DNA of 64,000 nucleotides from Mesorhizobium sophorae (GCF_002270415.1 NZ_NNRI01000022.1:1322236-1386235); one strand, 5' to 3'. Shown: positions 35,192 through 45,133, numbered from the stretch's first letter. A program made the numbers and translations. The notes: generated from the letters alone by a model not told the origin.

Positions 35192-35605
35192 ATGATCGGA
35201 CGAACCACAGCGGCGGCCCTTGCAATTGCGTTTTCCGTTTCGCCTTCGCAGGCGCAACCACAGCATCGTTTACCGAGCGGCTATAAATGGGGCCGCTGCC
35301 TGCTTACTGTTGACGGTCAGACTCGCATATCCGGAAGATGCTACTATCAAATCGAGAAGGGCGGCGATTTTAATATCCAGGGGCCTCGGCAAGTTTTTGC
35401 AGGTATCGACTATCCTGATACGCATAGTGGGGCTGGTGAAATGTCCAAAGACTACTGGGCAGTAGTATACAAGGACGGTGATCTTTGGGAAGGCTATAGC
35501 AACTCGGACGTTTCCGAAACTCACGGTGACGAACGCTGGGAAGACCTTCGCCGCGAAGGCGCATGCTATGTTGGGAAGGACGTCCGGGTATGCCTTTGGC
35601 GTTAA
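35192..35605 (+). CDS. Small secreted protein of unknown function
   Basis: A 137-residue protein starting MIGRTTAAALAIAFSVSPSQAQ, a signal peptide cut after about residue 21. The mature part holds four cysteines (GRCLLTV, GRCYYQI, GACYVG, VCLWR) that could form two disulfides, and an unusual number of tyrosines and tryptophans (YKWG, YWAVVYKDGDLWEGY). I recognise no family. Its base composition is visibly less GC-rich than its neighbours, which may mark it as acquired. The stop overlaps the converging Lrp-type gene end by 4 bp. Confidence 0.7.
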   Translation: MIGRTTAAALAIAFSVSPSQAQPQHRLPSGYKWGRCLLTVDGQTRISGRCYYQIEKGGDFNIQGPRQVFAGIDYPDTHSGAGEMSKDYWAVVYKDGDLWEGYSNSDVSETHGDERWEDLRREGACYVGKDVRVCLWR

Positions 35606-36075
35606 GCCATTTCCGGCTTCATGCCCATCGCCGTGCGGTCGACGATCTCACGCAAGGCGAATGACGAGTTGATCTTGGTCACATGCGGCATCGCCGACAG
35701 CCATTCCTTGTGGATGCGTTCGTAGTCGACGAGATCCTTGGCCGCGATGCGCAGGATATAGTCGTATTCGCCCGACATCAGGTGGCAGGACAGCACATTC
35801 GGGCAGCGCTTGATTGCCGCCTCGAAATCCGACAGCGTCTTCTCGAACTGTCCTGACAGCGAAATATGCACGATCGCCGTCATCTGATGGCCAAGGGCGG
35901 CATTGGAAAGCCGGGCATGGTAGCCGCGGATGGTTCCGGATTTCTCCAGATTGTCGAGCCTGCGCGAACAGGCCGACTGCGACAGGCCAACCTTCTCGGC
36001 CAGTGCAGCATTCGGTATCCTGCCATCCTTCTGCAAAGTCTCGAGAATGGCGATATCAATCCTGTCGAGCGGCAT
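35602..36075 (-). CDS. Lrp/AsnC-family transcriptional regulator (AldR-like)
   Basis: A 157-residue regulator with an N-terminal winged helix-turn-helix (LDRIDIAILETLQKDGRIPN, LAEKVGLSQSACSRRLDNLE) and a C-terminal RAM effector domain (VHISLSGQFEKTL, CHLMSGEYDYILRI). It is divergent from alanine dehydrogenase, the arrangement seen for AldR-type regulators that control ald in response to alanine. The start MPLDRIDIA (36075) matches the family; the frame is open 13 codons upstream. An inverted repeat in the shared intergenic region is a candidate operator. Confidence 0.9.
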   Translation of the reverse strand: MPLDRIDIAILETLQKDGRIPNAALAEKVGLSQSACSRRLDNLEKSGTIRGYHARLSNAALGHQMTAIVHISLSGQFEKTLSDFEAAIKRCPNVLSCHLMSGEYDYILRIAAKDLVDYERIHKEWLSAMPHVTKINSSFALREIVDRTAMGMKPEMA

Positions 36076-36133
36076 TTTTCGTGAATCCTGCGAATATCTT
36101 ACCATTTTGCGCAACGATTATCGAAAACCGCCC

Positions 36134-36157
36134 GTTTGCGCAAGCGCATTCGCAAAC
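36134..36157. promoter_or_regulatory. Candidate Lrp-type operator between the regulator and ald
   Basis: Perfect inverted repeat GTTTGCG-N10-CGCAAAC in the 156 bp between the divergent regulator and ald genes, about 75 bp before the ald ATG. The symmetric arms and the position fit an operator for the adjacent Lrp-family protein. Confidence 0.5.
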
Positions 36158-36231
36158 ACCTGCGCAGCGATTTGTGGTTCACTCCACCTATACAGGGAAC
36201 GAGCCCAAAAGGGCCGGATCAGGAGAAGAAA

Positions 36232-37347
36232 ATGCGCGTCGGCTGCCCCAAGGAAATCAAGAACCACGAATATCGCGTCGGCCTAACGCCCGGCTCGGTC
36301 CGCGAATATGTCGCCCACGGCCATGAAGTGCTGGTCGAGACCGGCGCCGGCGCCGGCATCGGCGCCGATGACAATGCCTATCGCGCTGCCGGTGCGACAA
36401 TCGCCAAGACGGCTGCCGACGTGTTCGCCAAGTCGGACATGATCGTCAAGGTCAAGGAGCCGCAGCCCAACGAATGGGCGCAGCTTCGCGAAGGCCAGAT
36501 TCTCTACACCTATCTCCACCTGGCTCCGGACCCGGAGCAGACCAAGGGCCTGCTCGCTTCCGGTGTCACCGCAATCGCCTACGAAACCGTCACCGACGAC
36601 CGTGGCGGCCTGCCGTTGCTGGCGCCGATGTCGGAAGTTGCCGGTCGGCTGTCGATCCAGGCCGGCGCAACGGCGCTGCAGAAGGCCAATGGCGGCCGCG
36701 GCGTGCTGCTTGGCGGCGTGCCCGGCGTGCTGCCCGGCAAGGTCACTGTGCTCGGCGGCGGCGTCGTTGGCTTGCATGCTGCCAGGATGGCGGTGGGGCT
36801 TGGCGCTGACGTCACCATCATCGATCGCTCGATCCCGCGCCTGCGCCAGCTCGACGACCTCTTCACCGGCCGGGTGCACACGCGTTACTCGACTGTCGAG
36901 GCGCTCGAGGAGGAGTGCTTCTCGGCCGACATCGTCGTCGGCGCGGTGCTGATCCCGGGCGCCGCGGCGCCGAAGCTCGTCACGCGCGAAATGCTGTCCG
37001 GCATGAAGAAGGGATCCGTGCTGGTCGACGTCGCCATCGACCAGGGCGGCTGCTTCGAGACCTCGCACGCCACCACCCATGCCGAGCCAACCTACGAGGT
37101 TGACGGTGTCATCCATTACTGCGTCGCCAATATGCCCGGCGCGGTACCGGTGACGTCGGCCCACGCGCTCAACAACGCGACGCTTCATTATGGCCTGCAG
37201 CTTGCCGACAAGGGCCTGAAGGCGCTGGTCGATGACCACCATCTGCGCAATGGCCTCAACGTCCACAAGGGCAAGATCACCAACCGCGCGGTCGCCGAGG
37301 CGCTAGGCTACGAACTGGTTGAGCCGAAAGCTGTTCTCGCGGCCTGA
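36232..37347 (+). CDS. ald: Alanine dehydrogenase
   Basis: A 371-residue NAD-dependent enzyme interconverting L-alanine and pyruvate plus ammonium. The start MRVGCPKEIKNHEYRVGLTP is the family N-terminus, so the ATG at 36232 is used. Other marks are KVKEPQPNEW, the catalytic region TYLHLAPDPEQ (His near residue 96), and the NAD-binding VTVLGGGVVGLHAARMA. In legumes' bacteroids it is linked to alanine export. It is divergent from an Lrp-type regulator that probably controls it, and it ends in a strong terminator. Confidence 0.96.
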   Translation: MRVGCPKEIKNHEYRVGLTPGSVREYVAHGHEVLVETGAGAGIGADDNAYRAAGATIAKTAADVFAKSDMIVKVKEPQPNEWAQLREGQILYTYLHLAPDPEQTKGLLASGVTAIAYETVTDDRGGLPLLAPMSEVAGRLSIQAGATALQKANGGRGVLLGGVPGVLPGKVTVLGGGVVGLHAARMAVGLGADVTIIDRSIPRLRQLDDLFTGRVHTRYSTVEALEEECFSADIVVGAVLIPGAAAPKLVTREMLSGMKKGSVLVDVAIDQGGCFETSHATTHAEPTYEVDGVIHYCVANMPGAVPVTSAHALNNATLHYGLQLADKGLKALVDDHHLRNGLNVHKGKITNRAVAEALGYELVEPKAVLAA

Positions 37348-37372
37348 TTCTCCTTCAGAATTCCTCCGTCAG

Positions 37373-37401
37373 CCCGCCGGTTCATGCCGGCGGGTTTTTT
37401 C
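37373..37401 (+). terminator. Rho-independent terminator of ald
   Basis: Perfect 8-bp hairpin CCCGCCGG-TTCATG-CCGGCGGG followed by TTTTTTCTT, beginning about 25 bp after the ald stop. Confidence 0.92.
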
Positions 37402-37437
37402 TTGGCGCGAAGGTTTTCTTGAGCTCGAGGCCGGGCA

Positions 37438-37465
37438 ACAAAAAAGCGGAGCCAAAGCCCCGCTT
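37438..37465 (-). terminator. Rho-independent terminator of the DUF1203 gene
   Basis: Read on the minus strand: AAGCGGGGC-TTTG-GCTCCGCTT followed by TTTTTTG. The DUF1203 gene ends about 120 bp upstream at 37583; the small mismatch in the stem is tolerated. It lies back-to-back with the ald terminator. Confidence 0.7.
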
Positions 37466-37582
37466 CCTAGATATCGAGATTTGCCGCCGGTTCATCCGCG
37501 GTCGGCAAATCGATCGACAATGGCTTTCTAGTGCGATTGTGCGACGGGAGTACGACAGGCCCTCACCCAGCGTTCCAATGCC

Positions 37583-38050
37583 TCAGACGCGCTCGATGCG
37601 ACACTGGTAGCAATTGTTGCGCGCCGAGCGGACATGGACGTAGGCGATATCGTCGCGCTCGAAGAGGGCCTCGGCCCGCGCTGTAATTGCTGCGGTCGGG
37701 ATGACGCCGCCGCTGCCGTAGACGATACGATTGTCCCTGCCGTAGCCGCGCACGATATAGTCAGGGCTTTCGAGGATCTCGGGTAACACCTCGCTCTCGG
37801 CGGCGCGGTCGCATTCGTCGGCATGCAGGAAGATCGGTCCGGTTTCGGCATAGGGCTGAAGCTCCGGGAATGGCCGGTAGGCCAGAACGAGGTAAGCGTC
37901 GCCCGCGGCGATGTTCTTCAGACAGTGCCGGCAAGGCATGCCGTCACCGTCGGAAATCTTTCGCTCGGGCGTCTGGCCGTAGACGTCCGGGCCGCCGTGC
38001 TGAAGTGCCCTGACATTTTCGGTCGGCAGCGCTTTGAACTGAATGGTCAT
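37583..38050 (-). CDS. DUF1203 domain protein
   Basis: A 155-residue protein of the DUF1203 family: FKALPTENVRALQHGGPDVYG, a Cys pair CRHCLKNI, LVLAYRPFPELQPYAETGPIFLHAD in separate blocks, and the C-terminal VHVRSARNNCYQC. The conserved cysteines and histidine (HADEC) suggest a metal or iron-sulfur site, but the function is not known. The start MTIQFKALP (38050) is preferred; an in-frame start 8 codons upstream is possible. It has its own terminator. Confidence 0.8.
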   Translation of the reverse strand: MTIQFKALPTENVRALQHGGPDVYGQTPERKISDGDGMPCRHCLKNIAAGDAYLVLAYRPFPELQPYAETGPIFLHADECDRAAESEVLPEILESPDYIVRGYGRDNRIVYGSGGVIPTAAITARAEALFERDDIAYVHVRSARNNCYQCRIERV

Positions 38051-38151
38051 GGTAGGATCTCCGGTGTTGTCCACCGGAAATTATGCCCTCAAGTTCACGC
38101 TTCCCACCCGATTCTTGCGCAGTGGCGGATGCTTCGGATTTTTGGCTGATG

Positions 38152-38724
38152 TCACGGCCGCATGACGCTGGCCGAGCGTTCTCCGAAAGGCAGCGGATGC
38201 ACGATTTCCTTCTTTTGCGCCACCGGCGCAAAGCCGAGCTTTTGGTAGAGCGGCAAAGCAGCCGGATGATCGAGCGTGCAGGTCTGCACTGTCACCCGCT
38301 TCGGCCCGTACGACCACGCCGCTGCGATCGCCGCCCCCAGGAACCAGCGGCCGATGCCTTGCCCGGTCGCATGTTCCATCATGCCGAAATAGGCGAGCTC
38401 GACTTCTTCCGGCAGATGCGGCTTGAGGTCGAAGAAGCCGGCCGGCGCGCCGTCGAGGTAGAGCACTCTGATGTCGCGGTCCTCGCGGTGGATGCCGGCC
38501 GAAAGCTCCTCGTCATCCAGCCTCAGCACGTTGACCCAGTGCCATTTGCGTCCCACCCGATCCATCAAATAGCGGTAGAAATGCAGGGGAATGTCCTTGG
38601 TCTTCAGCAGCGCGACCTGACGGTTGTAGGGCACCGGCGGCGAATAGGCCGGCGGCACATGCATCTCGAGGAACGTCACCGTGACATCGATGTCTTCCAA
38701 CGCGCCGTTTTCCATCGTCTTCAT
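38152..38724 (-). CDS. GNAT-family N-acetyltransferase
   Basis: A 190-residue acetyltransferase with the acetyl-CoA-binding R/Q-x-x-G-x-G/A pattern in HATGQGIGRWFLGAAI and the later VQTCTLDHPAALPLYQKLGFAPV. The family includes enzymes acetylating proteins, antibiotics and small metabolites; the substrate here is unknown. Its ATG overlaps the sseA TGA by 4 bp, so it is coupled to the sulfurtransferase gene. A second in-frame ATG (38715) is a possible alternative start. Confidence 0.85.
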   Translation of the reverse strand: MKTMENGALEDIDVTVTFLEMHVPPAYSPPVPYNRQVALLKTKDIPLHFYRYLMDRVGRKWHWVNVLRLDDEELSAGIHREDRDIRVLYLDGAPAGFFDLKPHLPEEVELAYFGMMEHATGQGIGRWFLGAAIAAAWSYGPKRVTVQTCTLDHPAALPLYQKLGFAPVAQKKEIVHPLPFGERSASVMRP

Positions 38725-39572
38725 TCCTTGCCGGTCACGACCGGCGTGTCGGAGAGCCCACCCCATTCCGTCCATGAGCCGTCGTAAAGTTTGTTGTCGG
38801 TATGGCCAAGCGTTTCCAGCGCCAGCGTCGCCACCGCGGCTGTAATGCCCGAACCACACGAAGTGATGACGGGTTTCGACAGATCGATGCCGGCCGCCTC
38901 GATCACCTTGCGCAAGCGGTCCTTCGACAAGAGCTCGCCATTTTCCGACAGCGCCGAGTAGGGCAGATTGCGCGCGCCAGGCATGTGGCCGGAGCGGATA
39001 CCGGCGCGGGGTTCGGGCTCCGTGCCAGCAAAGCGGCCCGGTCCACGGGCGTCGGCGATCTGGCTTTCCCCGGTATCGACGATCCGGCGCATGTCGGCGA
39101 GGCTGGCGACGCGACCGGCGTCGAAATCGGCATGAAACACACTTGGCGCGATCCTGGTCGGTTCGGCCGTTACCGGCCGGCCCGCCGCTTTCCAGCCATC
39201 GAAGCCGCCGTCCAGAATATAGGTCTGGAAGACGCCCATCACCCGGAACATCCACCACGCCCGAGGCGCCGAGAAGAAGCCCGGACCATCATAGATGATG
39301 ACGGTGTCGTCGGCCGAAACGCCCATCGATCCGACATACTGGGCAAAATGCTGCGGTGACGGCAGCGTGTGCGGCAGCGGCGAATCCGGGTCCGAAACCG
39401 CGTCCTGATCCAGAAACCGTGCGCCCGGAATGTGGGCCGCGCCGTATTCGCCGCGCGCATCGCGCTTTTGCGCCGGCAGATACCAGGATGCGTCGATGAT
39501 CGTCAGGCCCGGCTCGCCGAGGCGCTGCTGCAGCCAATCCGCGTCGACGGTGAAAGGACTGTCCTCGGCCAT
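38721..39572 (-). CDS. sseA: 3-mercaptopyruvate/thiosulfate sulfurtransferase (rhodanese)
   Basis: A 283-residue two-rhodanese-domain enzyme. The N-terminal domain has VDADWLQQRLGEPGLTIIDASWYLP; the C-terminal domain carries the active-site cysteine in SCGSGITA (C239), the CG(S/T)G pattern that favours 3-mercaptopyruvate over thiosulfate. It transfers sulfur from mercaptopyruvate to thiols or cyanide in cysteine catabolism. Cysteine synthase lies 0.9 kb away on the same strand, so the region groups sulfur amino acid genes. Confidence 0.92.
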   Translation of the reverse strand: MAEDSPFTVDADWLQQRLGEPGLTIIDASWYLPAQKRDARGEYGAAHIPGARFLDQDAVSDPDSPLPHTLPSPQHFAQYVGSMGVSADDTVIIYDGPGFFSAPRAWWMFRVMGVFQTYILDGGFDGWKAAGRPVTAEPTRIAPSVFHADFDAGRVASLADMRRIVDTGESQIADARGPGRFAGTEPEPRAGIRSGHMPGARNLPYSALSENGELLSKDRLRKVIEAAGIDLSKPVITSCGSGITAAVATLALETLGHTDNKLYDGSWTEWGGLSDTPVVTGKE

Positions 39573-39610
39573 TTTTTCTCCTGCTCGCCGTTTGGCGGTG
39601 ATTGTCCGAT

Positions 39611-39712
39611 TAAAGTGCGTCGCGTTGAAGCGGATTCAAGCGACGCGCCTTAAGTCTTTGTTCTTGTCGTTGACCCAACATCGAGGCCACTTTCTTGGGC
39701 GACATGCATCAG
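39611..39712. repeat. Rhizobial palindromic repeat, copy 5 (about 102 bp)
   Basis: AAAGTGCGTCGCG-TTGAAGCGGATTCAA-GCGACGCGCCTT, then GTCTTTGTTCTTGTCG, then CATCGAGGCCACTTTCTTGGGCGACATGCATCAGG. It fills the gap between sseA and the AlaX-like gene. The final CATCAGG, read in reverse, contains the TGA stop of the AlaX-like gene (39709-39711). The left arm of the second palindrome has lost its ATGCAT part. Confidence 0.85.
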
Positions 39713-40452
39713 GTCGCCGGCATCGGGCCGAAGCGGATGCGGAAGCGTCTGTTTTCACGGCCCTTCTTCTCGATCTTGCCGATATGGATTTCGCCGACCT
39801 CACCGGTGCTTTTGACATGGGTGCCGCCACAGGGCTGGCTATCGACCGAAGCGTTGTCACCGATGCAAACCAGGCGGATCTTACCGGTGCCAACCGGCGG
39901 CCGGACATTCTTGGATTTCACCAGGCCCGGGTTGGCGGCCAGCTCCTCGTCGCTGATCAGCCTGGTGAAGATCGGGTGATCGGCCCGCACCAGATCCATC
40001 AGGCTCGCCGTTACGTCTTCCCTGGTGAAGCTGGCGTCGGGAATATCGAAATCGACGCGGCTGTCATCCTCGGAAACGGACGCACCGGTGATCGGGAACG
40101 GACAGACCACAGTGAGCAGGTGGCAGGCCGCGTGCATGCGCATCAAAAGATGCCGGCGCTCCCAGTCGATCGCCAGACTCAAGCGTTCACCGACCTCTGG
40201 AACCCTCTGCTCCAACGCCGGGACATGGATGATCTCGTCCTTGGTCTCGCCCGTAATGGTGGCGGCGATGGCGATGCGGCTGCCGTCGGCGCGCCCCAGA
40301 TGCCCGATATCGCCCGGCTGGCCGCCCGATGTGGCGTAGAAGATCGTCCGGTCGAGGATAATGCCGCCGCGGTCGTTGACGGCAATGATTGTGGCGTCCG
40401 CTGTCCGCAGATAGGCGTCGTCGCGAAACAGCGCTTCGGTCCTGTGCGCCAT
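39709..40452 (-). CDS. alaX: Alanyl-tRNA editing protein (AlaX-like)
   Basis: A 247-residue stand-alone editing domain related to AlaRS. The zinc-binding HxxxH motif is in RMHAACHLLTVV and the CxxxH motif in SQPCGGTHVKSTGEV. Such proteins hydrolyse mischarged Ser- or Gly-tRNA(Ala). The N-terminal part (DDAYLRTADATIIAVND, DRTIFYATSGGQPGD) is typical of the AlaX-M/L type. Its ATG overlaps the last base of the upstream cysK stop, so the two genes are coupled. The stop codon lies in a palindromic repeat. Confidence 0.9.
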   Translation of the reverse strand: MAHRTEALFRDDAYLRTADATIIAVNDRGGIILDRTIFYATSGGQPGDIGHLGRADGSRIAIAATITGETKDEIIHVPALEQRVPEVGERLSLAIDWERRHLLMRMHAACHLLTVVCPFPITGASVSEDDSRVDFDIPDASFTREDVTASLMDLVRADHPIFTRLISDEELAANPGLVKSKNVRPPVGTGKIRLVCIGDNASVDSQPCGGTHVKSTGEVGEIHIGKIEKKGRENRRFRIRFGPMPAT

Positions 40453-41486
40453 CAACCGACCTTTTCGAACGGCACAGAAATCGTGCTCCGCTGCTCCATC
40501 CAGCCCGGTATCGGCAGGTTCTTCTCGCGCAGGAATTCCGGGTTGAACAGCTTCGATTGATAGCGCGTCCCATAGTCGCAAAGAACAGTCACGATGGTGT
40601 GGCCGGGGCCCAGTTCGCGCGCCAGTCGGATCGCGCCGGCAATGTTGATGCCGGTCGAGCCGCCGACGCAAAGGCCTTCTTCCTGGATCAGGTCGAAGAC
40701 GATCGGCAGCGCATCCTCGTCCGGGATCTGGAACGAAAAATCCGGCGTGAAGCCATCGAGATTGGCGGTGATGCGCCCCTGCCCGATGCCTTCGGTGATC
40801 GAGCTGCCTTCGGACTTCAACTCACCGCTGGTGTAGAAACTGTAGAGCGCAGCCCCCAGCGGATCGGCCAGCGCGATCTTGACGTCCTGGCGCCTGGCCC
40901 TCAATCCGAAGGCGACGCCGGCCAGCGTTCCGCCCGAACCGACCGCCGAGACAAAACCGTCGACCTTGCCGCCGGTCTGGTTCCAGATTTCCTCCGCCGT
41001 GGTGCGGATATGGCCGTCACGGTTGGCGACATTGTCGAATTGGTTGGCCCAGATGGCGCCGTTCGGCTCGGTCCGCGCCATCTGCTCGGCCAGCCGCCCG
41101 GACAATTTCACGTAATTGTTGGGGTTCTTGTAAGGCACCGCGGGCACCTCGATCAGCTCGGCGCCGAGCAGTCTGATGGTGTCCTTCTTTTCCTGGCTTT
41201 GCGTGTCTGGAATGACGATGACCGTGCGGTATCCCAGCGCCTTGGCGACCAGCGTCAGCCCGATACCGGTATTGCCGGCCGTTCCCTCGACGATCACACC
41301 GCCGGGCTTCAGCAGCCCGCGCTGCTCGGCGTCGCGGATGATGAACAGGCCGGCGCGATCCTTGACCGACTGGCCTGGATTCATGAACTCGGCCTTGCCC
41401 AGGATCTCGCAGCCGGTTTGTTCAGACGCTTTGTTGAGGCGGATCAGAGGCGTGTTGCCGATCGCGTCGATCACAGAACGGGGCAT
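40452..41486 (-). CDS. cysK: Cysteine synthase A (O-acetylserine sulfhydrylase)
   Basis: A 344-residue PLP enzyme making L-cysteine from O-acetylserine and sulfide. The PLP lysine is in NPGQSVKDRAG (K42); the phosphate loop EGTAGNTGIG and the GSGGTLAG segment are intact. The C-terminus is about 20 residues longer than E. coli CysK. Cystathionine beta-synthase and other beta-family enzymes share these motifs, but the length and the N-terminal VIDAIGNTPLIRLN fit CysK. It is upstream of and coupled to the AlaX-like gene. Confidence 0.92.
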   Translation of the reverse strand: MPRSVIDAIGNTPLIRLNKASEQTGCEILGKAEFMNPGQSVKDRAGLFIIRDAEQRGLLKPGGVIVEGTAGNTGIGLTLVAKALGYRTVIVIPDTQSQEKKDTIRLLGAELIEVPAVPYKNPNNYVKLSGRLAEQMARTEPNGAIWANQFDNVANRDGHIRTTAEEIWNQTGGKVDGFVSAVGSGGTLAGVAFGLRARRQDVKIALADPLGAALYSFYTSGELKSEGSSITEGIGQGRITANLDGFTPDFSFQIPDEDALPIVFDLIQEEGLCVGGSTGINIAGAIRLARELGPGHTIVTVLCDYGTRYQSKLFNPEFLREKNLPIPGWMEQRSTISVPFEKVG

Positions 41487-41713
41487 TCAGGATTCCTTGT
41501 GCAGCTGTGCCGAAACCGTAGAAACCCGAAGCTTCGGTTTCAAGGCAAGAATTTGTCTGGACCAGTCGCATTTGCGGCATTGTTATCGCGGCCGACGCTT
41601 CTCAATATCGCCTTCATGCGCCACAGTTCATTTCCTCACTGTGATGAAAGCACTCTTTTCATTCGATTTCTTCATCGCTAGAGCAAGGTACGAGCAAGTC
41701 GACAGGGCGCAGC

Positions 41714-42535
41714 ATGACACTCTATCGGGCCAATCCGAAGCACGGCGTCGCCTGGATCACGGGCGGCAGCAGCGGCATTGGCCGTTCGCTGGCCAGGGAT
41801 CTTGCGGCCCAGGGCTATACCGTCGCGGTGACGGCGCTCGACGACGATCCGATCGACACGCTTGTCGTCGAAACCGCGCAGATGCCGGGCAGTGTCACGG
41901 CCTTTCCCTGTGATGTCACCGACGAGCCGCGCATGGCAAGGACGGTCGCCACGATCGAGAAGGAACTCGGGCCTATCGTGCTCGCCGTCTTCAATGCCGG
42001 GAACTACATTTCGACGCCGGGTGAGAATCTTGTCGTCAACGACTTTCGCCGGTCCTTCGATGTGAACTATTTCGGCATCATCAACGGCCTGGTGCCGGTC
42101 ATCCAGCGCATGCGTGTGCGGGCACGCGGCCATGTCGTGCTGGTCGGCTCGGTCACCGCCTATTTCGGCTGGCCGACCACGGCCGCCTATGGCGGCACCA
42201 AGGCGGCGATCAACATCCTGGCCGAGTCGCTGAAATACGACTTCGACAAGATGAATGTGCGTGTCCAGGTGATCAACCCGGGCTTCATCGACACCGCTCT
42301 TACAGAGAAGAACATGCTGCCGATGCCGGGGCTGATGCCAGTCAGCCGCGCGACGCGCCGCATGGCGCGGGGCATCAAGTCCGGCGGCTTCGAAGTCACC
42401 TTCCCGCGCCGGCTGAGCTGGCCCCTGAAAGTGCTCAGCCTGCTGCCGAGGCCGCTGTGCAGAGGGGTGATCGGCCTGATGACCAACTGGAAGGCGCGGC
42501 CGCTGCACTACGACCGGAAGCCCCAAAGCGAATAG
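41714..42535 (+). CDS. SDR-family oxidoreductase
   Basis: A 273-residue short-chain dehydrogenase: cofactor-binding AWITGGSSGIGRSLARDL (about 10-27), NAG-type motif FNAGNYIS, catalytic serine in LVGSVTAYF and the YxxxK pair in AAYGGTKAAI. The C-terminal tail (RLSWPLKVLSLLPRPLCRGVIGLM) is hydrophobic, suggesting membrane association, as in SDRs acting on lipids. The substrate is unknown. It precedes the alpha/beta hydrolase gene by 96 bp on the same strand. Confidence 0.85.
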   Translation: MTLYRANPKHGVAWITGGSSGIGRSLARDLAAQGYTVAVTALDDDPIDTLVVETAQMPGSVTAFPCDVTDEPRMARTVATIEKELGPIVLAVFNAGNYISTPGENLVVNDFRRSFDVNYFGIINGLVPVIQRMRVRARGHVVLVGSVTAYFGWPTTAAYGGTKAAINILAESLKYDFDKMNVRVQVINPGFIDTALTEKNMLPMPGLMPVSRATRRMARGIKSGGFEVTFPRRLSWPLKVLSLLPRPLCRGVIGLMTNWKARPLHYDRKPQSE

Positions 42536-42631
42536 AACGCCATCGAGATTGGCAGGCTCCCTCTCCGGGGCATGGCGTTGCCCGATAGTGACCGCCGCCA
42601 TAGGTTGAGAAATTGTTCTTTGGAGTCTGCG

Positions 42632-43606
42632 ATGGGGCGACGGATCGTGCTTGCTGTGCTTGGCCTTATCGTTGTCCTCGCACTGGCTTTCGTGTTTGGC
42701 CCGCGCGTACCCGTCGACACCACGATCCGTTTCGATCCCTCGGTCATCGGCGACGATCCGCAGGCCTATGTGGCGAAGACAGAGGCCGCCATACCCGGAA
42801 TCCGTGACGGGCTGGAGAAAGAGATCGTCTGGGCCAATCCGATGGTGCATGCCAGGACGCCGCTGTCGATTGTCTATATCCACGGCTTTTCCGCATCGAA
42901 GGGCGAGGTCCGCCCGCTGTCGGACGAGGTGGCCGACCAGCTCGACGCCAATCTGTTCTACACCCGCCTTACCGGTCACGGGCAGGACGGCGCGGCGATG
43001 ACGCAAGGCAGCGTCAATGCCTGGATCAACGACTATGAGGAGGCACTCGCCATCGGCAGGGCGATTGGCGACAAGGTGATCGTCATCTCGACCTCGACAG
43101 GCGGCTCGCTGGCGACATGGGCTGCAACGCAGCCGGGCGCATCGGACGGGGTGGCGGCGATCGCGTTCATCTCGCCGAATTTCGGCGTCAGGGCGTCTGG
43201 CGCCGAACTGCTGACCATGCCCTGGGGCAAGCAGATTGCCGAGCTTGTCGGCGGCAAGGAACGCAGCTTTCCGACCCGCAACGCCCTGCACGAGAAATTC
43301 TGGACGCACAAATATCCAATGGCCGCGACACTGCCGATGGCGGCGCTGACGGAGCTCGCCTACGCAGCGCCGGTGAAAAAGGCGACCATCCCTGCCCTGT
43401 TCATCTTTTCCGATTCCGACAGGGTGGTGCGCGAGGACCGCACCCGCGAAATCGCCGGGCGCTGGGGCGCGCCGCATGAACTGGTGCCGGTCGACGACAC
43501 TGGCGATCCCGACCACCACGTCATCGCCGGCGACGCGCTGTCGCCTTCGACCACGGCCTATCTCGCGCAAAGGATCGCCGTCTGGGTCGAGGCGGTAGCC
43601 AAATAG
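42632..43606 (+). CDS. Membrane-anchored alpha/beta hydrolase
   Basis: A 324-residue protein with an N-terminal helix (RIVLAVLGLIVVLALAFVFG) that anchors it or acts as a signal, and an alpha/beta-hydrolase domain: YIHGFSASKGEV (oxyanion region), a nucleophile elbow reading ISTSTGGSLA, and a C-terminal DPDHHVIAGD with the histidine. The elbow is S-T-S-T-G rather than the usual G-x-S-x-G, a variant seen in some lipase-like groups. The substrate is unknown. The ATG at 42632 puts the helix first; the frame is open 20 codons upstream. Confidence 0.82.
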   Translation: MGRRIVLAVLGLIVVLALAFVFGPRVPVDTTIRFDPSVIGDDPQAYVAKTEAAIPGIRDGLEKEIVWANPMVHARTPLSIVYIHGFSASKGEVRPLSDEVADQLDANLFYTRLTGHGQDGAAMTQGSVNAWINDYEEALAIGRAIGDKVIVISTSTGGSLATWAATQPGASDGVAAIAFISPNFGVRASGAELLTMPWGKQIAELVGGKERSFPTRNALHEKFWTHKYPMAATLPMAALTELAYAAPVKKATIPALFIFSDSDRVVREDRTREIAGRWGAPHELVPVDDTGDPDHHVIAGDALSPSTTAYLAQRIAVWVEAVAK

Positions 43607-43616
43607 CCTCCTGACG

Positions 43617-43652
43617 AAAAAGGGCGACCGAAGCATCGCTTCGGCCGCCCTT
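43617..43652. terminator. Bidirectional terminator between the hydrolase and rhlE
   Basis: Hairpin GGGCG-A-CCGAAG-CATCG-CTTCGG-C-CGCCC flanked by AAAAA on the left and TTTCCTT on the right, serving both converging genes. Confidence 0.85.
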
Positions 43653-43711
43653 TCCTTGTCAGTCACGGCAATCAGCCAGCCTAAGCTTGGCCGACCAAAA
43701 CGCTGTCAGGC

Positions 43712-45133
<1,422 letters not shown>

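Noticed and set aside
41678..43666. 662-residue minus-strand open frame opposite the SDR and hydrolase genes
   Set aside because: It is antisense to two well-supported genes and its product has no domain; high-GC DNA produces long mirror frames.
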